A DNA stretch of 64,000 bases from Asterias rubens (Eukaryota; Echinodermata; Asteroidea; Forcipulatida; Asteriidae), in the NCBI RefSeq assembly GCF_902459465.1, contig NC_047064.1, positions 4,118,762 to 4,182,761 of the forward strand, written 5' to 3'. The position numbers were made by a program, and so were the translations under genes. Below, in pieces: positions 44,801 to 55,712 of this stretch; position 1 is the first letter of the stretch; each line of letters begins with the position of its first letter. The notes beneath the pieces were generated by a model. It saw only the letters and a program-made list of their open reading frames with translations. It was not told the origin of the DNA and made no database searches.

Positions 44801-47800
44801 ATTTGTTGGTGAGTAACTGTTTTAGTTTCTCTTTTGCTAATATGAACTGTGGTCGTAGGTCCTACAGCTGGGTTTGTCAAATGAGTTTTCCTTCCTCAAA
44901 TTGTCCAGTGGCCATTGGAAATCTTTTGAAACAATACCATTCTCTTTCGCCCTTCATTCTTCTAGTCTCCGTCTCCAAACAGAAAACGTGGATCAAATTC
45001 ATAAGAAATTACAGATAAAACTATATGGAACACCCCAGATTGCAGATTAGGGCTTTCAAAACGAAATATAAACAGATGTAAGCAGGCTTCGCACCCGCAA
45101 GCTTTCGTGCTCGCAAGCTTTCACGCTTTTTGCTCGCAAGCTTTCACGCTTTGCGCTCATAGGTTTTTTATTCAACAGCCTATCACATCCCTGTCATTAT
45201 TAATTGATTTTCTTTTTGATTGTTCATTCTGGCAGGAATGCTAATCGGTGGCTACGTGTGGGGAGCTTTGGCCGACATCAACGGCCGCCGTAGAACACTC
45301 ATCTTCTCCTTGTTCACCAACGCTTTCTTTGGGCTGATGTCTAGCATTGCTCAGGTCTACTGGCTTTTCTTACTAATGCGATTCTGTAGCGGTGTCGGGT
45401 AAATACACATCCCCCGAAATATTTCTTTCATTTACTCCAATTTTGCTGGATCTTCTGAGAGGGCCCAAAAAATTTGAAGTCACACTTGAGGGAACAGAAG
45501 ATTTCCAAAAATATTCGAACACATGCAATACTTTTATGATCTGTTCTTATTCTTTGTTTGGCCAGAATGTAACATCAGGTCTAGAATTTCATCTTTGGGA
45601 GAGAGAAGACATTTTGATTTTGAAAAGGGTATTTCTGTTTTCCTGCATCTGTTTAAAAGTTCAAAATTTAAATAATTTTTTTTTAGGTCAAATTGGCAAA
45701 CAACGGATCTTACTTAAACTCTAACCCCTTTTTTCTTCTTTGTTGTTGCGTATAACAGTGTTGGTGGCGCCATACCGATAATTTTCTCCTATTTTGGGGA
45801 GTTTCAGCCAAAGAACAGACGCGGTATGATGATCTCTATTTTATCAACGTTTTGGATGGCAGGAAACATCTTGGCAGCATTTTTGGCTCTTGTCATTATT
45901 CCTTCAGGTATGAAGAATAAAAAATGTAAAATATTTGTTTGAAAACCAAACAATCTTTTATGAGGTTGATGTGCAGTAAATTACAAGAAAAATTCAATCA
46001 ATCAATCAATAAATCAGTCAATCTATTGATCTACTGATCTATCATCAAGTTTATCAGGCGCCAATCCAGGCATCGTTGCTGATAGCGCAGCTGAGTAAGG
46101 TCAAACAAGAAAAAATTGTTTCAGCATACAAATTGGTCCATACTAACCTATGTTTCATAGTGTCTCATATTGACCCAATTCACCTGACGTCATCATCAGA
46201 ATAATCTTGGATGCACCATTTTGGTGGTCAATGTCAACGTGTGTTTTTCAAAGAAGTGCGCATTTTAGGCGGACGCAGCGTTAACAAGTAAACATATTGA
46301 CCACCAACGCGGTGAGCGTGGCATCAGTGGCCACAGGTGACGCGCGCGCAAGGGGTCAATTATTATTGTTCTAGTTTTATAGTTCTTAATCCATCTTCAG
46401 TCAACTTGACCTTCTCTAAACTCAGTGTATACATTTTTTCAATATGGAAATAAATGTTGAGTTGAATAGAATTGTGGTGCAACATGTGCCAGGCAAAAGG
46501 GCTAAAAAGACTTTGGGTGTTATCCGATGGCTCTCTTCTAGCTCCTTACCAAGGTCTTTATTCTTCAATGCCACTTTATAAGAAGCCTGAATATAACACA
46601 GTGGTGTATAATCCACATGAGCAGGATAAAGTAGTCCCATAACACAACACAAGGCTTTTAAAGCCATTGGACACTTTCGGTAAACAGTATTGACCAAAGG
46701 CCCACACTTCGTGTATCACAACTTATATGTAAAATAACAAACCTGTGAAAATTTAGGCTCAATCGGTCATCAGAGTCGGGAGAAAATAACGGGAAAACCC
46801 AACCTTGTTTCCGCACGTTTTGCCGTGTCATGACATGTGTTTTAAATAAATCCGTAATTGTTTTGCTGTTTTCTCAAAAAGTAAAACATTTCATGGAATA
46901 ATATTTCAAGAGAAGTCTTTCACGCTTACCTTCTGTAAACCCTGTAAGTTATTTGTAAATCTGTGATTTTTTTTTCTTTTTTCTGTTCTGAAAGTGTATA
47001 ATGGCTTTAACAAAATCATTTTTATATTTTATGATTTGTTTTCCCTCTAGATATTCATTTTAGTACTCCGGGGTTCAGCTTTAACAGCTGGCGTGTGTTT
47101 CTAGCCGTCTGCACGATCCCAGCCTTGACTTCCATTATTTTAATGATATATATGCCGGAGAGCCCAAAGTTTTTACTAGAGGTAAAAATAGACCATTTCA
47201 TAGTGTCAGTGATTAAACAAAAATGCTTTAGCCAAGTAGCCTGTTTTACTGTGACTTTCTGAATTTTCCAGTTTAAAACCTCTTAAAAATTGGGACGTAC
47301 CAAATTAAATTATGTGGGGTCCATTTCACAAAGTGTTAGAACTAACCCTAGGAGATATTGAAAACTTAAGGCTAGTCCTAAGTAAGGACGAGGAACTCTA
47401 CCTTACTCGAGATAAGACTAGTGTTCATATTGAAGTCTTATATAGCGCATGTATCTACCAAACAAACAAGGTGGTTTGTGTGAAATCCACCCCACACCCT
47501 TAAAGGGAAGGTACACTGTTGGTAATTGTCAAAGACCAGTGTTCTCACGCGGTGTATCTCAACATATGCATAAATAACAAACCTGTGAAAATTTGAGCTC
47601 AAATGGTCATCGGAGTTTGGAGAAAATGATGAAAGAAAAAACACCCTTGTTGGACGAATTTTTGTGCTTTCAGATAGGAGTTATAGACTTCTAGCTAGAA
47701 GTCTTTTATTATTTTAGTGAGAAATTACCTCTATTTTAAAATCTATGCTACTTCAGAGGGAGCCGTTTCTCACAATGATTTGTACCACCAACAGCTCTTC

Positions 47801-50800
47801 AACGCTCGTTACCAAGTCAGCTTTTAAGCTAATACTTGTTTTGAGTAATGACCAAACGTGTACCTCCCCTTAAGGTTGAAGGCATGGTAGATTATTAAAA
47901 GTCTTATTCACTCTGTGAGAACAAATAGCTTTTTAAATCCAAGCTTCCACTGAATTGTTCAGGAAATGTTATTTAAAAAAAGGATAAAAGTATATTTTCT
48001 TGACGTCAATTTTTTATTCACTGTTTTCAGAATGGACAAAGTAATAAAGCCTTAAAAGTTATGCAGAGAATCTACTCCTCGAATACTGGGGACGACAAAT
48101 CAAATTATCGGGTGAGTTAGGCTTTAAACCCTCTGAGTCAAGTCTTAACCAGGCCTGATACTTATTATTATTATTGTTATTATTCATTCGGCCAAGATTT
48201 CAACCAACAGTGCAAGATTATTACCGCAAAAAATATAAGAGTATAAGAAACAATGAATGTAAACTTAATAAAACATAATGACATCTAGAACAATTGTAAA
48301 CCAATGATGGAATTGAAACAGAACACTGGCAAATCACCAAAACAATTATAAAAACAGACTTGACAAGCCCATTCTAGGATGGCCATGATTAATAAAAGTG
48401 ATGGGCTTGATTAAAAGTGTACCTAAAAGTGATTAAAAGTGAACCTAACCACTGTGACTCGAAAGCCTATCAATCAAACTTCCTGGAGGCAACAAAGGTT
48501 ATTGCCTCCGTTGCCCCCTGGTCTTTGCCTTGGTGCCCTTGAAAAGCTCCAGTAGAAATTTACAATTTCCTCATACATAGGTTGTTTGTTGCCCTCGCCC
48601 TTTCAAAAACGAAGCATACAGGCCTGCAAAGAATTAATATAGCACTTTTGTTTTTAGAATTTTCTTCGAATGAGATCTACTCATATTTTCACATGTTTAC
48701 TTTTCTCAGCTGAAGACGCTGATTCCATCCGAAAATGTGAGGCAGTTGAACGTCAATCACGGCGGACGGCGTACTTGCAAAGATAGAATGCAAGAAGTGT
48801 TGGACAACACGCAGACGTCCATTCATATGACAATGCAGCTCTTCAAGAAACCCCTTACGTTCATGACGGTTACGTTACTGCTCATTATCTGGACGCTGTC
48901 ATTTGGGTGGGTATTTTATAATGTAGCAGGGCCTCAAGGGTTGAAAAGTACCTTTTAAACTAGATTGGGCTCAGTCTTTATCTGCAAGGATAAAGACAGG
49001 TATCCGCTACTCGGATCCAGTGAGTCCAGTGGATACAATCATTGGATAAACGTGCACAGTGACACAAGCTTTCCATAGATGCCCAAACAATACACTCCTA
49101 CGTCCGCCATATAATTTGACTGCGTATCTCTATGTGAAATGAATGTAGGTCAAAGGTGCATGTACACGCCGGGTGGAGGCCGGTCTCTGGCGTTATCAGG
49201 GTGTCGTGGTCGAGCGGATAAGAGCACCGAACTCAAGCTCTGATGCTTCCGTTCAGCAGAGTGTGGGTTCGAATCCCGGTCGTGACACTTGTGTCCCTGA
49301 GCAAGACGCTTAACTATAATTGCTTCTCAAATGGGTACCTGTGAGGGCAGAGATGGTTCTTGTGATTGATTTAGCGCATATTAATGTTGCACAGGCTGAG
49401 ATGGTTTAAGGAGTGAATTAAGGCCCAGTGACCAGGGGTAATAATGTGAAGCGCTTTGGGACGCCCTCCGGGTGTGAAAAGCACTATATATAAAAGCGGG
49501 TTATTATTATTAATATTATTATTATTCATGAGCCTCGAAGTGTGACATCAGATGTTCAGGCTACTTTTGAGCTAGCCTAAATATTTGATATCACACTCCA
49601 AACTACATGCACAATGGAATTCCCAGGTAAATCTGCTGCCACCTAGCGACGTTCCAAAGTCTCCAATTGCCATTTTCACGATTTTGAAGTTGTACGACAA
49701 TCTTACGTCTGTCCTGGTTTATTTTGTTGGGTGTTATTATGGCCAAGTGGTTAAGAGCATCGAATTCAAGTTCTGGTGGTTAAGTCATCGGAGCGTGTGT
49801 TTGGTCGGGACCGTGCCACTTGTATCCTTGAGTAAGATACTTTACTACAATTGCTTCTCTTCACCTAATTGTAGAAATGGGTAACTGCTAGGGTAGAGGT
49901 TGATACTGTTTATAAAAAAAAGTCCACTGGAGCACTATGGTTGCCTGGGATTGTATGCTCCAAAGGGAGCTGAGAAAGATTAAAGGAATGTTATCGGCCA
50001 AATGATTAGGGCACTTAAAAGCGCAATGATACATTTTTTTTAGATTGCGCCATATAAGAACTTGATAATATTTTTATTATTATTGTTGTTTTCTTTTTAG
50101 GTATTACGGTTTATGGATGTGGATGCCAGAGTTATTCAAGCAGGCAGAGATGACCAATGGATCTGTGTGTGCAGTAACGCCAGACATGGGCAATACAACC
50201 CTAGCTCCACAACCTCCTGATGATACGTAAGTTTTTCACAGAACTTGGGAAAATACTGTGTTTACAGTGCTAAGGTACATCCGTGTATAATGGGCAAAAC
50301 CTAAAAGAATATTCGTTATCCCAAATGCAAATTTAACATCTGTTATTTCACCACTGATATAATTCTTAAAGGGAAATAACAAACCTGTGAAAATTTGAGC
50401 TCAATTGGTCATCGAAGTTGCGAGAAAATGATGAAAGAAAAAATCACCCTTGTTGAACGAATTTGTGTGCTTTCAGATAGGAATAAAATACTTCTAGCTA
50501 GAAGTCTTTTGATGTTTTAGTGAGAAATTACCTCTTTTTCAAAAACTACGTTACCTTGAGGGAGCCATTTCCCACAATGTTTTATATTATCAACAGCTTT
50601 CCAATGCTTGTTACCAAGTCAGTTTTTAAGTTAATATTTGTTTTGAGTAACTACCGAACGTGTACCTCCCTTTTAATTGAACAGCATCATTTCCTTGTTT
50701 GTAGGATTTACTGGGATTCTTTCTACACCAGCGTTTCCAACCTTCCAGGGAACTTGGTCACAATCTTCCTCATAGACATCATCGGTCGGAAATTCCTCAT

Positions 50801-52469
50801 GTGTAAGTTCTTTCTTTCTCTCCTAAAAGAGAAGGTTTTTTAGAGTGTTTTGTCGATCGGTATCTTGCTTAACCGCCTCACGTCGGATGATTTACATGTC
50901 TGCCAAAAATTCCTAACTGGCTCATGGTGCATTTTTAATTTCCTGGAACAACTTTGGAGCGCCCTCAATTTTTTGCAGTCAATCGGACGTAGTATGCACA
51001 GGCTAGCTCCTACCTTGCCACACTTCATTTTATGTATACAAACAGGGACAAAAGGTTATGGAACTCATTCTTACAGACCCTATTAGTTGGTAAATGCCAT
51101 AGATATGTGCATTAAGTTAGCAGAGGCACAACCACGTCTTCATGTTGCTGCCATTAATGCAGGTTATTCCTTCATGTTGCCAGTATTAGTGCTCACGCGT
51201 GACTTGCAATTATCATATTTCATTAAAAGAGTCTGTTGTGTCAATAATTGAATCCAAAGGAACATCCTGTAATTGACTAGTAAACTTGCAAATACAACCA
51301 TGTGTAAATATCTTTTGTGTGAGTGTTGGCTCTGAAAAGAGCCGTTTTGGTCTCGACGTTTCAAACAGTATGCTCGTCTTCAGTCATCTTCAGGAGAATG
51401 CTGAAGTCGAGCAGAGTCAATTGCAAACCTTCCAACAATACTTATGTTTGATTTCTTACACACAGCTGCAAGTCTTCTTGTATCAGGCGTTATAGTCTTC
51501 TTTATATGGTTTGTCAGTACACGTACACATATCATCATTGTCTTCTGTTGCTTCGGGGGTGTTTCCGTTATAGCTTGGAACGTCTTAAATGTAATTGCTG
51601 TAGAGGTCTACCCAACACATATGAGGTATGTACAGAGAAGTGTAATGACCCTTAAGAGACCGTTCATTTCTGTATATCATCATTGTACGCACAGACGTTG
51701 CTAATCTTGTTGATTTCTTAACTCCTTTATTTTCAGAGGAATGTCAGAAAACTTATTAAGAAACTCAAACAATTTATATGGATTTGTTTTGGAGTTGTAG
51801 ATTCTTTTTACACTGTAAACATTGGAAATGCCATTTTTGGTACATTATCTTTTATTTAACCTCTTGCTGATGCTCTTGTTTGAGCCTAAAGGTACAATCT
51901 TGTGGCTGTTTGCAGCCGCTATGGCCATTTCGGTACAAGTAGCTATCGGCCGCTATGGTCTTTAAAAGTTTAAAACCCTCTAATAGACTGGATAGGCATC
52001 TGGTTCTTTGTTGTTGTGATCAAGAATAATTGTTTTTCTTTTTTTTTCTTAATAAACCCTTAGGCCTCTACATAAAAAAAAATTGTTTTTGTTTTTGTTT
52101 GGGGCCCTCAATTAAATTTTTCTGATATAAATATTCGTTAATGTATTTTACAGTTTTTAAACTTGTTCAAATCATGTAATTCAGCCTATTGGCTGCGAGA
52201 ATGATTTTTGTTTTTAATAAACCATTTCAAATAATAAAAATCAAACTTTTCTCAAAACACTTTTGTTACTTTTTTCCTTTCCCAGATCTACAGCTTTTGG
52301 TGTGCAAGGTGTGATCAATCGATTGGCATCGATCGTAGGAAACGTTATATTTGGGATTCTTATCCAGACGCATTGCGCTGTCAATATCCTTCTGGTTGCT
52401 GCTCTACTGGTATTTGGAGGTCTCCTGTCTTTAACTCTTCCAAGGACCAAGAAGATTTCTTTACAGTAA
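29848..52469 (+). CDS. SV2-like synaptic vesicle glycoprotein, MFS transporter family
   Basis: Twelve-helix major facilitator protein of the SV2/SVOP branch, expected in secretory or synaptic vesicle membranes; the transported substrate cannot be told. Thirteen coding exons: 29848-29880, 32231-32360, 42155-42199, 44647-44808, 45236-45398, 45759-45907, 47051-47181, 48031-48111, 48710-48906, 50101-50226, 50705-50802, 51466-51625, 52286-52469; all GT/AG and in phase, 552 aa. The N-terminus is acidic and cytosolic (SEDEESEDSF). TM1 begins about residue 75 (HVILVLVCGWANVSDALEI). The MFS loop motif GALADINGRRR is at 133-143, SGVGVGGAIPIIFSYFGEF follows, and PESPKFLLE ends near 271. YYGLWMWMPELF opens TM7 at 365. 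The TM7-TM8 luminal loop is only about 40 residues, with glycosylation sequons N383 (NGS) and N395 (NTT). It lacks the long pentapeptide-repeat domain of vertebrate SV2A-C, whose overall length is about 680-740 aa. The TM10-12 segment (CCFGGVSVIAWNVLNVIAVE) matches SV2 better than SVOP. Confidence 0.92.
29911..31005. repeat. 38-bp minisatellite, about 28 units, in SV2 intron 1
   Basis: Unit resembles CCAGAGTCCAGTAATTTGAA followed by TACCCATTGGACCACTGG. Variants alternate TAATTTG, TATATTG and TAGCTTG, and three late units are 39 bp. Because 38 is not divisible by 3 and the unit lacks minus-strand stops in every frame, long overlapping minus frames appear. They are not supported as genes. Confidence 0.97.
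31367..31746. mobile_element. Palindromic mini-element, family 3 (GGGAAGGTACACG ends)
   Basis: Ends TTAGGGAAGGTACACGTTTGG and CGTGTACCTTCCCTTTAA; central self-complementary AAAAGACTTCTAGCCAGAAG. Internal sequence is related to family 1 but the ends differ. Confidence 0.7.
33310..35000. mobile_element. Foldback structure with inverted arms of about 280 bp
   Basis: The segment 33338-33595 is the diverged reverse complement of 34715-34970. Examples are ATACAATGAACAATATGTAG / CTACATATTGTTCATTGTA, AAACAATCGAAAG / CTTTCGATTGTTT and TAGATTTGCA with CCAGTTCTTGATAT. The unique centre is about 700 bp once the inserted hAT element is removed. No transposase reading frame is seen inside. It could be a foldback element or an old inverted duplication. 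Confidence 0.65.
33613..34000. mobile_element. 388-bp non-autonomous hAT-type element
   Basis: Perfect 17-bp terminal inverted repeats TAAGCTTGGGCGATATC bounded by identical 8-bp target duplications ACAGCAAG (33605-33612 and 34001-34008). An 8-bp duplication is the hallmark of the hAT superfamily. The interior is dominated by ATATCGCGATAT-type self-complementary repeats and encodes nothing. It lies in the 9.8-kb SV2 intron. Confidence 0.85.
34965..35151. mobile_element. 187-bp palindromic element, TA target site
   Basis: Arms GAATACAATGATCCACACAA and TTGTGTGGATCATTGTATTC (with one change) and an inner pair CGGTCGGCCATTTAATGGG / CATAAATGGCCGACCG. TA flanks both ends, which fits a Tc1/mariner-type non-autonomous element. 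It interrupts the outer end of the foldback arm. Confidence 0.7.
35720..36087. mobile_element. Palindromic mini-element, family 1
   Basis: AAAGACAACCTGAACACTAT to TAGTGTCCACTGCCTTTAA, in the 9.8-kb SV2 intron. Confidence 0.7.
36380..36770. mobile_element. Palindromic mini-element, family 1
   Basis: TTAAACGCAGCGGACACTAT to AATAGTGTACACTGTCTTTAA; centre GAGACCTCAAG...TTGAGGTCTC. Opposite half order to the copy at 35720. Confidence 0.7.
37016..38373. repeat. 29-bp minisatellite, about 47 units, in the 9.8-kb SV2 intron
   Basis: Unit GAAAATAATGATGGTGGAAA plus GCCTAGAAT; almost all variation is in the GCCTAG / GCTTAG / GCTAAG triplet. Two rare variants are a TAAGAGT unit near 37250 and a GGTAGAAAG unit near 38275. 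Confidence 0.98.
38698..39088. mobile_element. Palindromic mini-element, family 1, near full length
   Basis: TTAAAGGCAGTGGACACT to AGTGTCCAGTGTCTTTAAA with the same GAGGTCTCGAAATC centre. Confidence 0.75.
40335..40628. mobile_element. Chimeric mini-element: family 2 left half joined to family 1 right end
   Basis: Begins TTAAAGCCATTGGACACTTT and runs through the TTCTCGATATCGAGAATAAC centre and GACACGGCGAAACG of family 2. At about 40560 it switches to family 1 sequence (CTCGTTACAAAGTCAGG, AGTAATTACCAATAGTGTCC) and ends with the family 1 terminus. Confidence 0.6.
40981..41373. mobile_element. Palindromic mini-element, family 1, near full length
   Basis: TTAAAGGCAGTGGACACTAT to TAGTGTCCAGTGTCTTTTAA. 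Only about 60 bases from the next copy. Confidence 0.75.
41433..41817. mobile_element. Palindromic mini-element, family 1, near full length
   Basis: TTAAAGACCGTGGACAGT to AGCGTCCACTGCCTTTAA. It lies in opposite half order to the neighbour at 40981, so the pair forms a large inverted arrangement just upstream of the SV2 exon at 42155. Confidence 0.75.
43665..44050 (+). mobile_element. tRNA-derived SINE, degraded
   Basis: CGGCAGAGTGCGGGTTTGAACCC box B region, CCTTGATCAAGGCAATTAACC body, then a T/A-rich end with CGCCTTGGATATGTGCGC and TTATTATTATT. Confidence 0.55.
44088..44545. repeat. Repeat cluster carrying histone-3'-end-like stem-loops
   Basis: The minus strand at 44426-44445 reads GGCTCTTTTCAGAGCCACCA, which matches the animal histone mRNA stem-loop and its ACCA tail. 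A second copy at 44521-44540 has one change. Plus-strand versions lie at 44088-44107 and 44293-44316 (degenerate). Each minus copy is followed on the plus strand by CAGTATACTCTGCTCGTC. No histone reading frame is present, and a related copy lies at 51326-51343, so it is a dispersed repeat. Confidence 0.6.
46656..47010. mobile_element. Palindromic mini-element, family 2
   Basis: TTTAAAGCCATTGGACACTT to AAGTGTATAATGGCTTTAA; ends about 40 bases before the SV2 exon at 47051, so it sits close to that exon's splice acceptor. Confidence 0.7.
47500..47873. mobile_element. Palindromic mini-element, family 3
   Basis: TTAAAGGGAAGGTACACTG to CGTGTACCTCCCCTTAA, with central ACTTCTAGCTAGAAGT. In the SV2 intron after the exon at 47051-47181. 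Confidence 0.7.
49197..49530 (+). mobile_element. tRNA-derived SINE, full length
   Basis: Head resembles a tRNA gene with a long variable arm: box A-like TGGTCGAGCGG, box B GGTTCGAATCC. The body includes GAGCAAGACGCTTAACTATA and GGGTACCTGTGAGGGCAGAG. The tail is AAGCGCTTTGGGACGCCC then AAAAGCGGGTTATTATTATT. In the SV2 intron before exon 50101. Confidence 0.85.
49732..50090 (+). mobile_element. tRNA-derived SINE, diverged
   Basis: TATGGCCAAGTGGTTAAGAG head, eroded box B, GAGTAAGATACTTTACTACA body, and ATTATTATTGTTG tail. The tail runs into the pyrimidine tract of the SV2 acceptor at 50100, so the SINE may supply part of that splice signal. Confidence 0.7.
50366..50676. mobile_element. Palindromic mini-element, family 3, left arm deleted
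   Basis: Starts CTTAAAGGGAAATAACAAACC, skipping the outer left arm; right end CGTGTACCTCCCTTTTAA and central ACTTCTAGCTAGAAGT are intact. Confidence 0.65.
51321..51415 (-). repeat. Dispersed copy of the histone-stem-loop-like / GACGAGC repeat
   Basis: The minus strand reads CTGAAGACGAGCATACTG, then TTTGAAACGTCGAGACC and GGCTCTTTTCAGAGCCAACA. It ends about 50 bases before the SV2 exon at 51466. Confidence 0.55.
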
Positions 52470-52734
52470 CAGCGAAAGAAAGCTTTTTTTTTTTATCAAG
52501 TAAGGTTTTTGGTAACACCATGTACATTAAATTTCTTTTATTGGTTATGGGGGGTTTTGAAAAGAGAGGATGGTTAAACAAGTGGATTAGAATGCTTTGA
52601 GTGTCCTCCGGAGAAAAAGCACGCTAATCTACACCTTCCAAAGTTCGTTGACCAAGAAGAAATTTACCCACCTGGCCCCAATTTCATGGCTCTGCTTACC
52701 TCTAAATTCTGCGATTACGATCACTGTTCTCCGC

Positions 52735-53045
52735 TTAAAGGCAGTGGACACTATTGGTAATTACTCAAAATAATTGTCAACATAAAACCTAACTTGGTTT
52801 TCGAGAAATAAGTAATTTTCCACGAATTTGATTTTGAGACCTCAGATTTAGAATTTGAGAAATCAAGCATCTAAAAGCACACAACTTCGTGTGACAAGGA
52901 TGTTTGTTCTTTTATTATTATCTCGCAACTTCAACGACCAATTTAGCTCAAATTTTCACAGGTTTGTTATTTTATGCATATGTTGAGATACAGCAAGTGA
53001 AAAGACTGGTCTTTAACAATTACCAATAGCGTCCGTTGTCTTTAA
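52735..53045. mobile_element. Palindromic mini-element, family 1, internally deleted
   Basis: TTAAAGGCAGTGGACACTAT to AGCGTCCGTTGTCTTTAA with about 80 bases of the left arm missing. Lies 265 bases past the SV2 stop. Confidence 0.7.
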
Positions 53046-53363
53046 GTGCAAGTGCTGAATTTCTGCACTTGCTGTGTAAGTGAAGAAGTCCTAGTAACGT
53101 GGTGTATGCACGCACACAAGCAAAAATTCCCTGCCAACACATGAAAACGCGCTTGACGTAAGCGCAGATACCCCTGCTATCGCAAACACCGATTCTATGC
53201 TTACAGTAGGCAGAGCCCACAAAATTGGTCCCTGCAGTCAAGTTTGGTATTAACATCATTTGCAGAATGGAATTTGAAAGAATTCTTTTATTTTCATGCA
53301 ATCAGAGGTGACCAAATATTTTTAAAATACTGTATATACATTACATGTAACTATTGATAATTC

Positions 53364-53740
53364 TTTTAAAGCCATTGGACCCTTTCGGTAAACACTATTT
53401 GTCCAAGGCCCAGCCTTCGTGTATCACAACTTCTATATCAAATAACATACCTGTGAAAATTTAGGCTCAATCGGTCATCGGAGTCGGGAGAAAATAACGG
53501 GAAAACACACCCGTGTATCCGCGCGTTTCGCAGTGTCATGACATGTGTTTAAAATAAATCTGTAATTCTCGCTCACGAGAATTGATATTGTTTTACTGTT
53601 TTCTCAAAAAGTAAAGCATTTCATGGAATAATATTTCAAGGGAAGTCTTTCACCACTACCTTTTGTAAATCCTGTAAGTTGTTTGTAAATCTGTGAACTT
53701 TTTTTTTTTTTTCTGTACCGAAAGGGTCCAATGGCTTTAA
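53364..53740. mobile_element. Palindromic mini-element, family 2
   Basis: TTTTAAAGCCATTGGACCCT to GGGTCCAATGGCTTTAA with central AATTCTCGCTCACGAGAATT. Confidence 0.75.
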
Positions 53741-54814
53741 GGCTGAAGGTTTTTACACGGTCCGGCTTAAAAAAAATTTTTTTTTAATTTATCTGGCTGA
53801 ATTTTCAATTTGGCGAATATCTAAGAGCACTGAGCAGTGGGTAAAATTTGATCAGGTATTTTGTATTGAAATTGGTCCCTAGGCTCCATTTCGGTTAGTA
53901 ACTCTTTTGATATGGGGTTTCATAGCGCATTGCCACACTCGATAAACATCTCAAAGAATTCTGTCCTGCATAGTGTTCAAAGCTATGTTTTGAAGTATGA
54001 GACTTATTCCTCTACACATCACCATATAATGGTTTACAAGTTGCGTAGTGCAATATGCTGCCAATCAAACCAGGAACACTTTGTTGAACCCCTTCTCGCA
54101 GCAATGAAAGTGTCTTGTTTAAGGACACAAGTGTCACGACTGTGCTCAGTCCCACACTCTGCTGATCAGAAACACAGAAGCCCAATTTCATCAAGCTCTT
54201 ATGTAGAAATTACTGCTTAGCAAACTTCTATGCTAAGCAAAAAATGGGTCATGCACCAGTCTACAATAATTGGCTGTTAACCAGTTTTTGCTAAGTAATA
54301 TTTTTCCCCGTGCTTAACAAGTTTTTGTGCTTTCAGGCTTTATGAAATTGGTTCCATAGCCTCGACTCCGGTGCTCTTATCTGCTTTGCCAAGTCATGCT
54401 GCTCTATACGTATGTACATATACTTACATCGATATTTTTACATTTCGCCAGTGAAGACAAAATGTTAAAGGATTGATGTAGAAGTTCTAGCTGCTTGTTA
54501 CTATGTAAATTATTTGTAATTTTGACCATGATGTCAAACTATTGTAGATTATGAAAATATTGAATTTATGAAAGGTACTAAATTATGTGAATTTTAAAAT
54601 AATATACTATCCATTATTTAATATTTTTTGAAATGTTGTCAATTGATGTCCAATCTGTTCCTGTGTGTGTCCATTTTTTAATCAACCTTTTTATTAAAGC
54701 CCTAAAAGTTCTAAAACCTGAACTTGTAAAACTTAAAGCTCACCAAAGGTTTTTTCCGACCCAAACAAAAACCTAAGCCTCAAGACTCAAAACGCTCAAC
54801 CCGATCCCCGTTTG

Positions 54815-55712
54815 CATATATCGTATACCCCTTGTGATTTATCCGATATCAGCCCAAATTCAACAAAAATGCAAGACTTACCCCTTATGATTTTATCCGA
54901 TTTCAGCCCAAATTTCTACAAAAATGCAAGACTTACCCCTTATGATTTTATCCGATTTCAGCCCAAATTCTACCAAAATGCAAGGTTTTATACCTGTAAG
55001 GGCCTTGTGTTTTTATCAAATTTCAGCCCAAATTCACCAGAAATGCAAGACTTACCCCTTGTGATTTTACCTGATTTCAGCAAAATTTCTTCAAAAACGC
55101 AAGGTCCTTGTGATTTTATCTAATTTCAGTCCAAATTAAAAGAAAATGCAAGGCTTACCCCTTGTGGTTTTAACTGATTTCAGCCCAAATTCACCAAAAA
55201 TGCAAGACTTACCACTTGTGGTTTTATCTAATTTCAGCCAAATTCAACAAAAATGCACGATTTACCCCTTGTGATTTTATCTAATTTCAGTCCAAATTCA
55301 ACAAAAGTGCAAGACTTACCCCTTGCGATTTTATCCGGTTTCAGCCAAAATTTCTACAAAAATGCAAGGTTGTATACCTTTATGGGCCTTGTGATTTTAT
55401 CCAAATGCAGTCCAAATTCAACAAAAGTGCAAGACTTACACCTTGTGATTTTTCCGGTTTCAGCCCAGATTCACAAAAAATGCAAGATTTACCCCTTGTG
55501 ATTGTATCTGATTTCAGTCCAAATTTGCAAAAAATTCAAGACTAACCCCTTGTGGTTTTAACCAATTTCAGCCTAAATTCACCAAAAATGCAAGATTTAC
55601 CCCTTGTGATTTTATCCGATTTCAGCCCAAATGCGCTAAAAATGCAAGGTTACCCCTTTGGATTTTATCCGATTTCAGCCAAAATTCAACAAAAAAATGC
55701 AAGAATCCCTTC
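54815..55712. repeat. Degenerate tandem array, about 16 units of 50-60 bp
   Basis: Units contain TTTATCCGATTTCAGCCCAA, ATTCACCAAAAATGCAAG and ACTTACCCCTTGTG with many substitutions and length changes. It lies between the two convergent genes SV2 and KMT2; no coding constraint is visible. Confidence 0.92.

Noticed and set aside
53912..54220. 102-codon plus-strand frame past the SV2 3' end
   Set aside because: It overlaps a SINE scrap and has no family resemblance.
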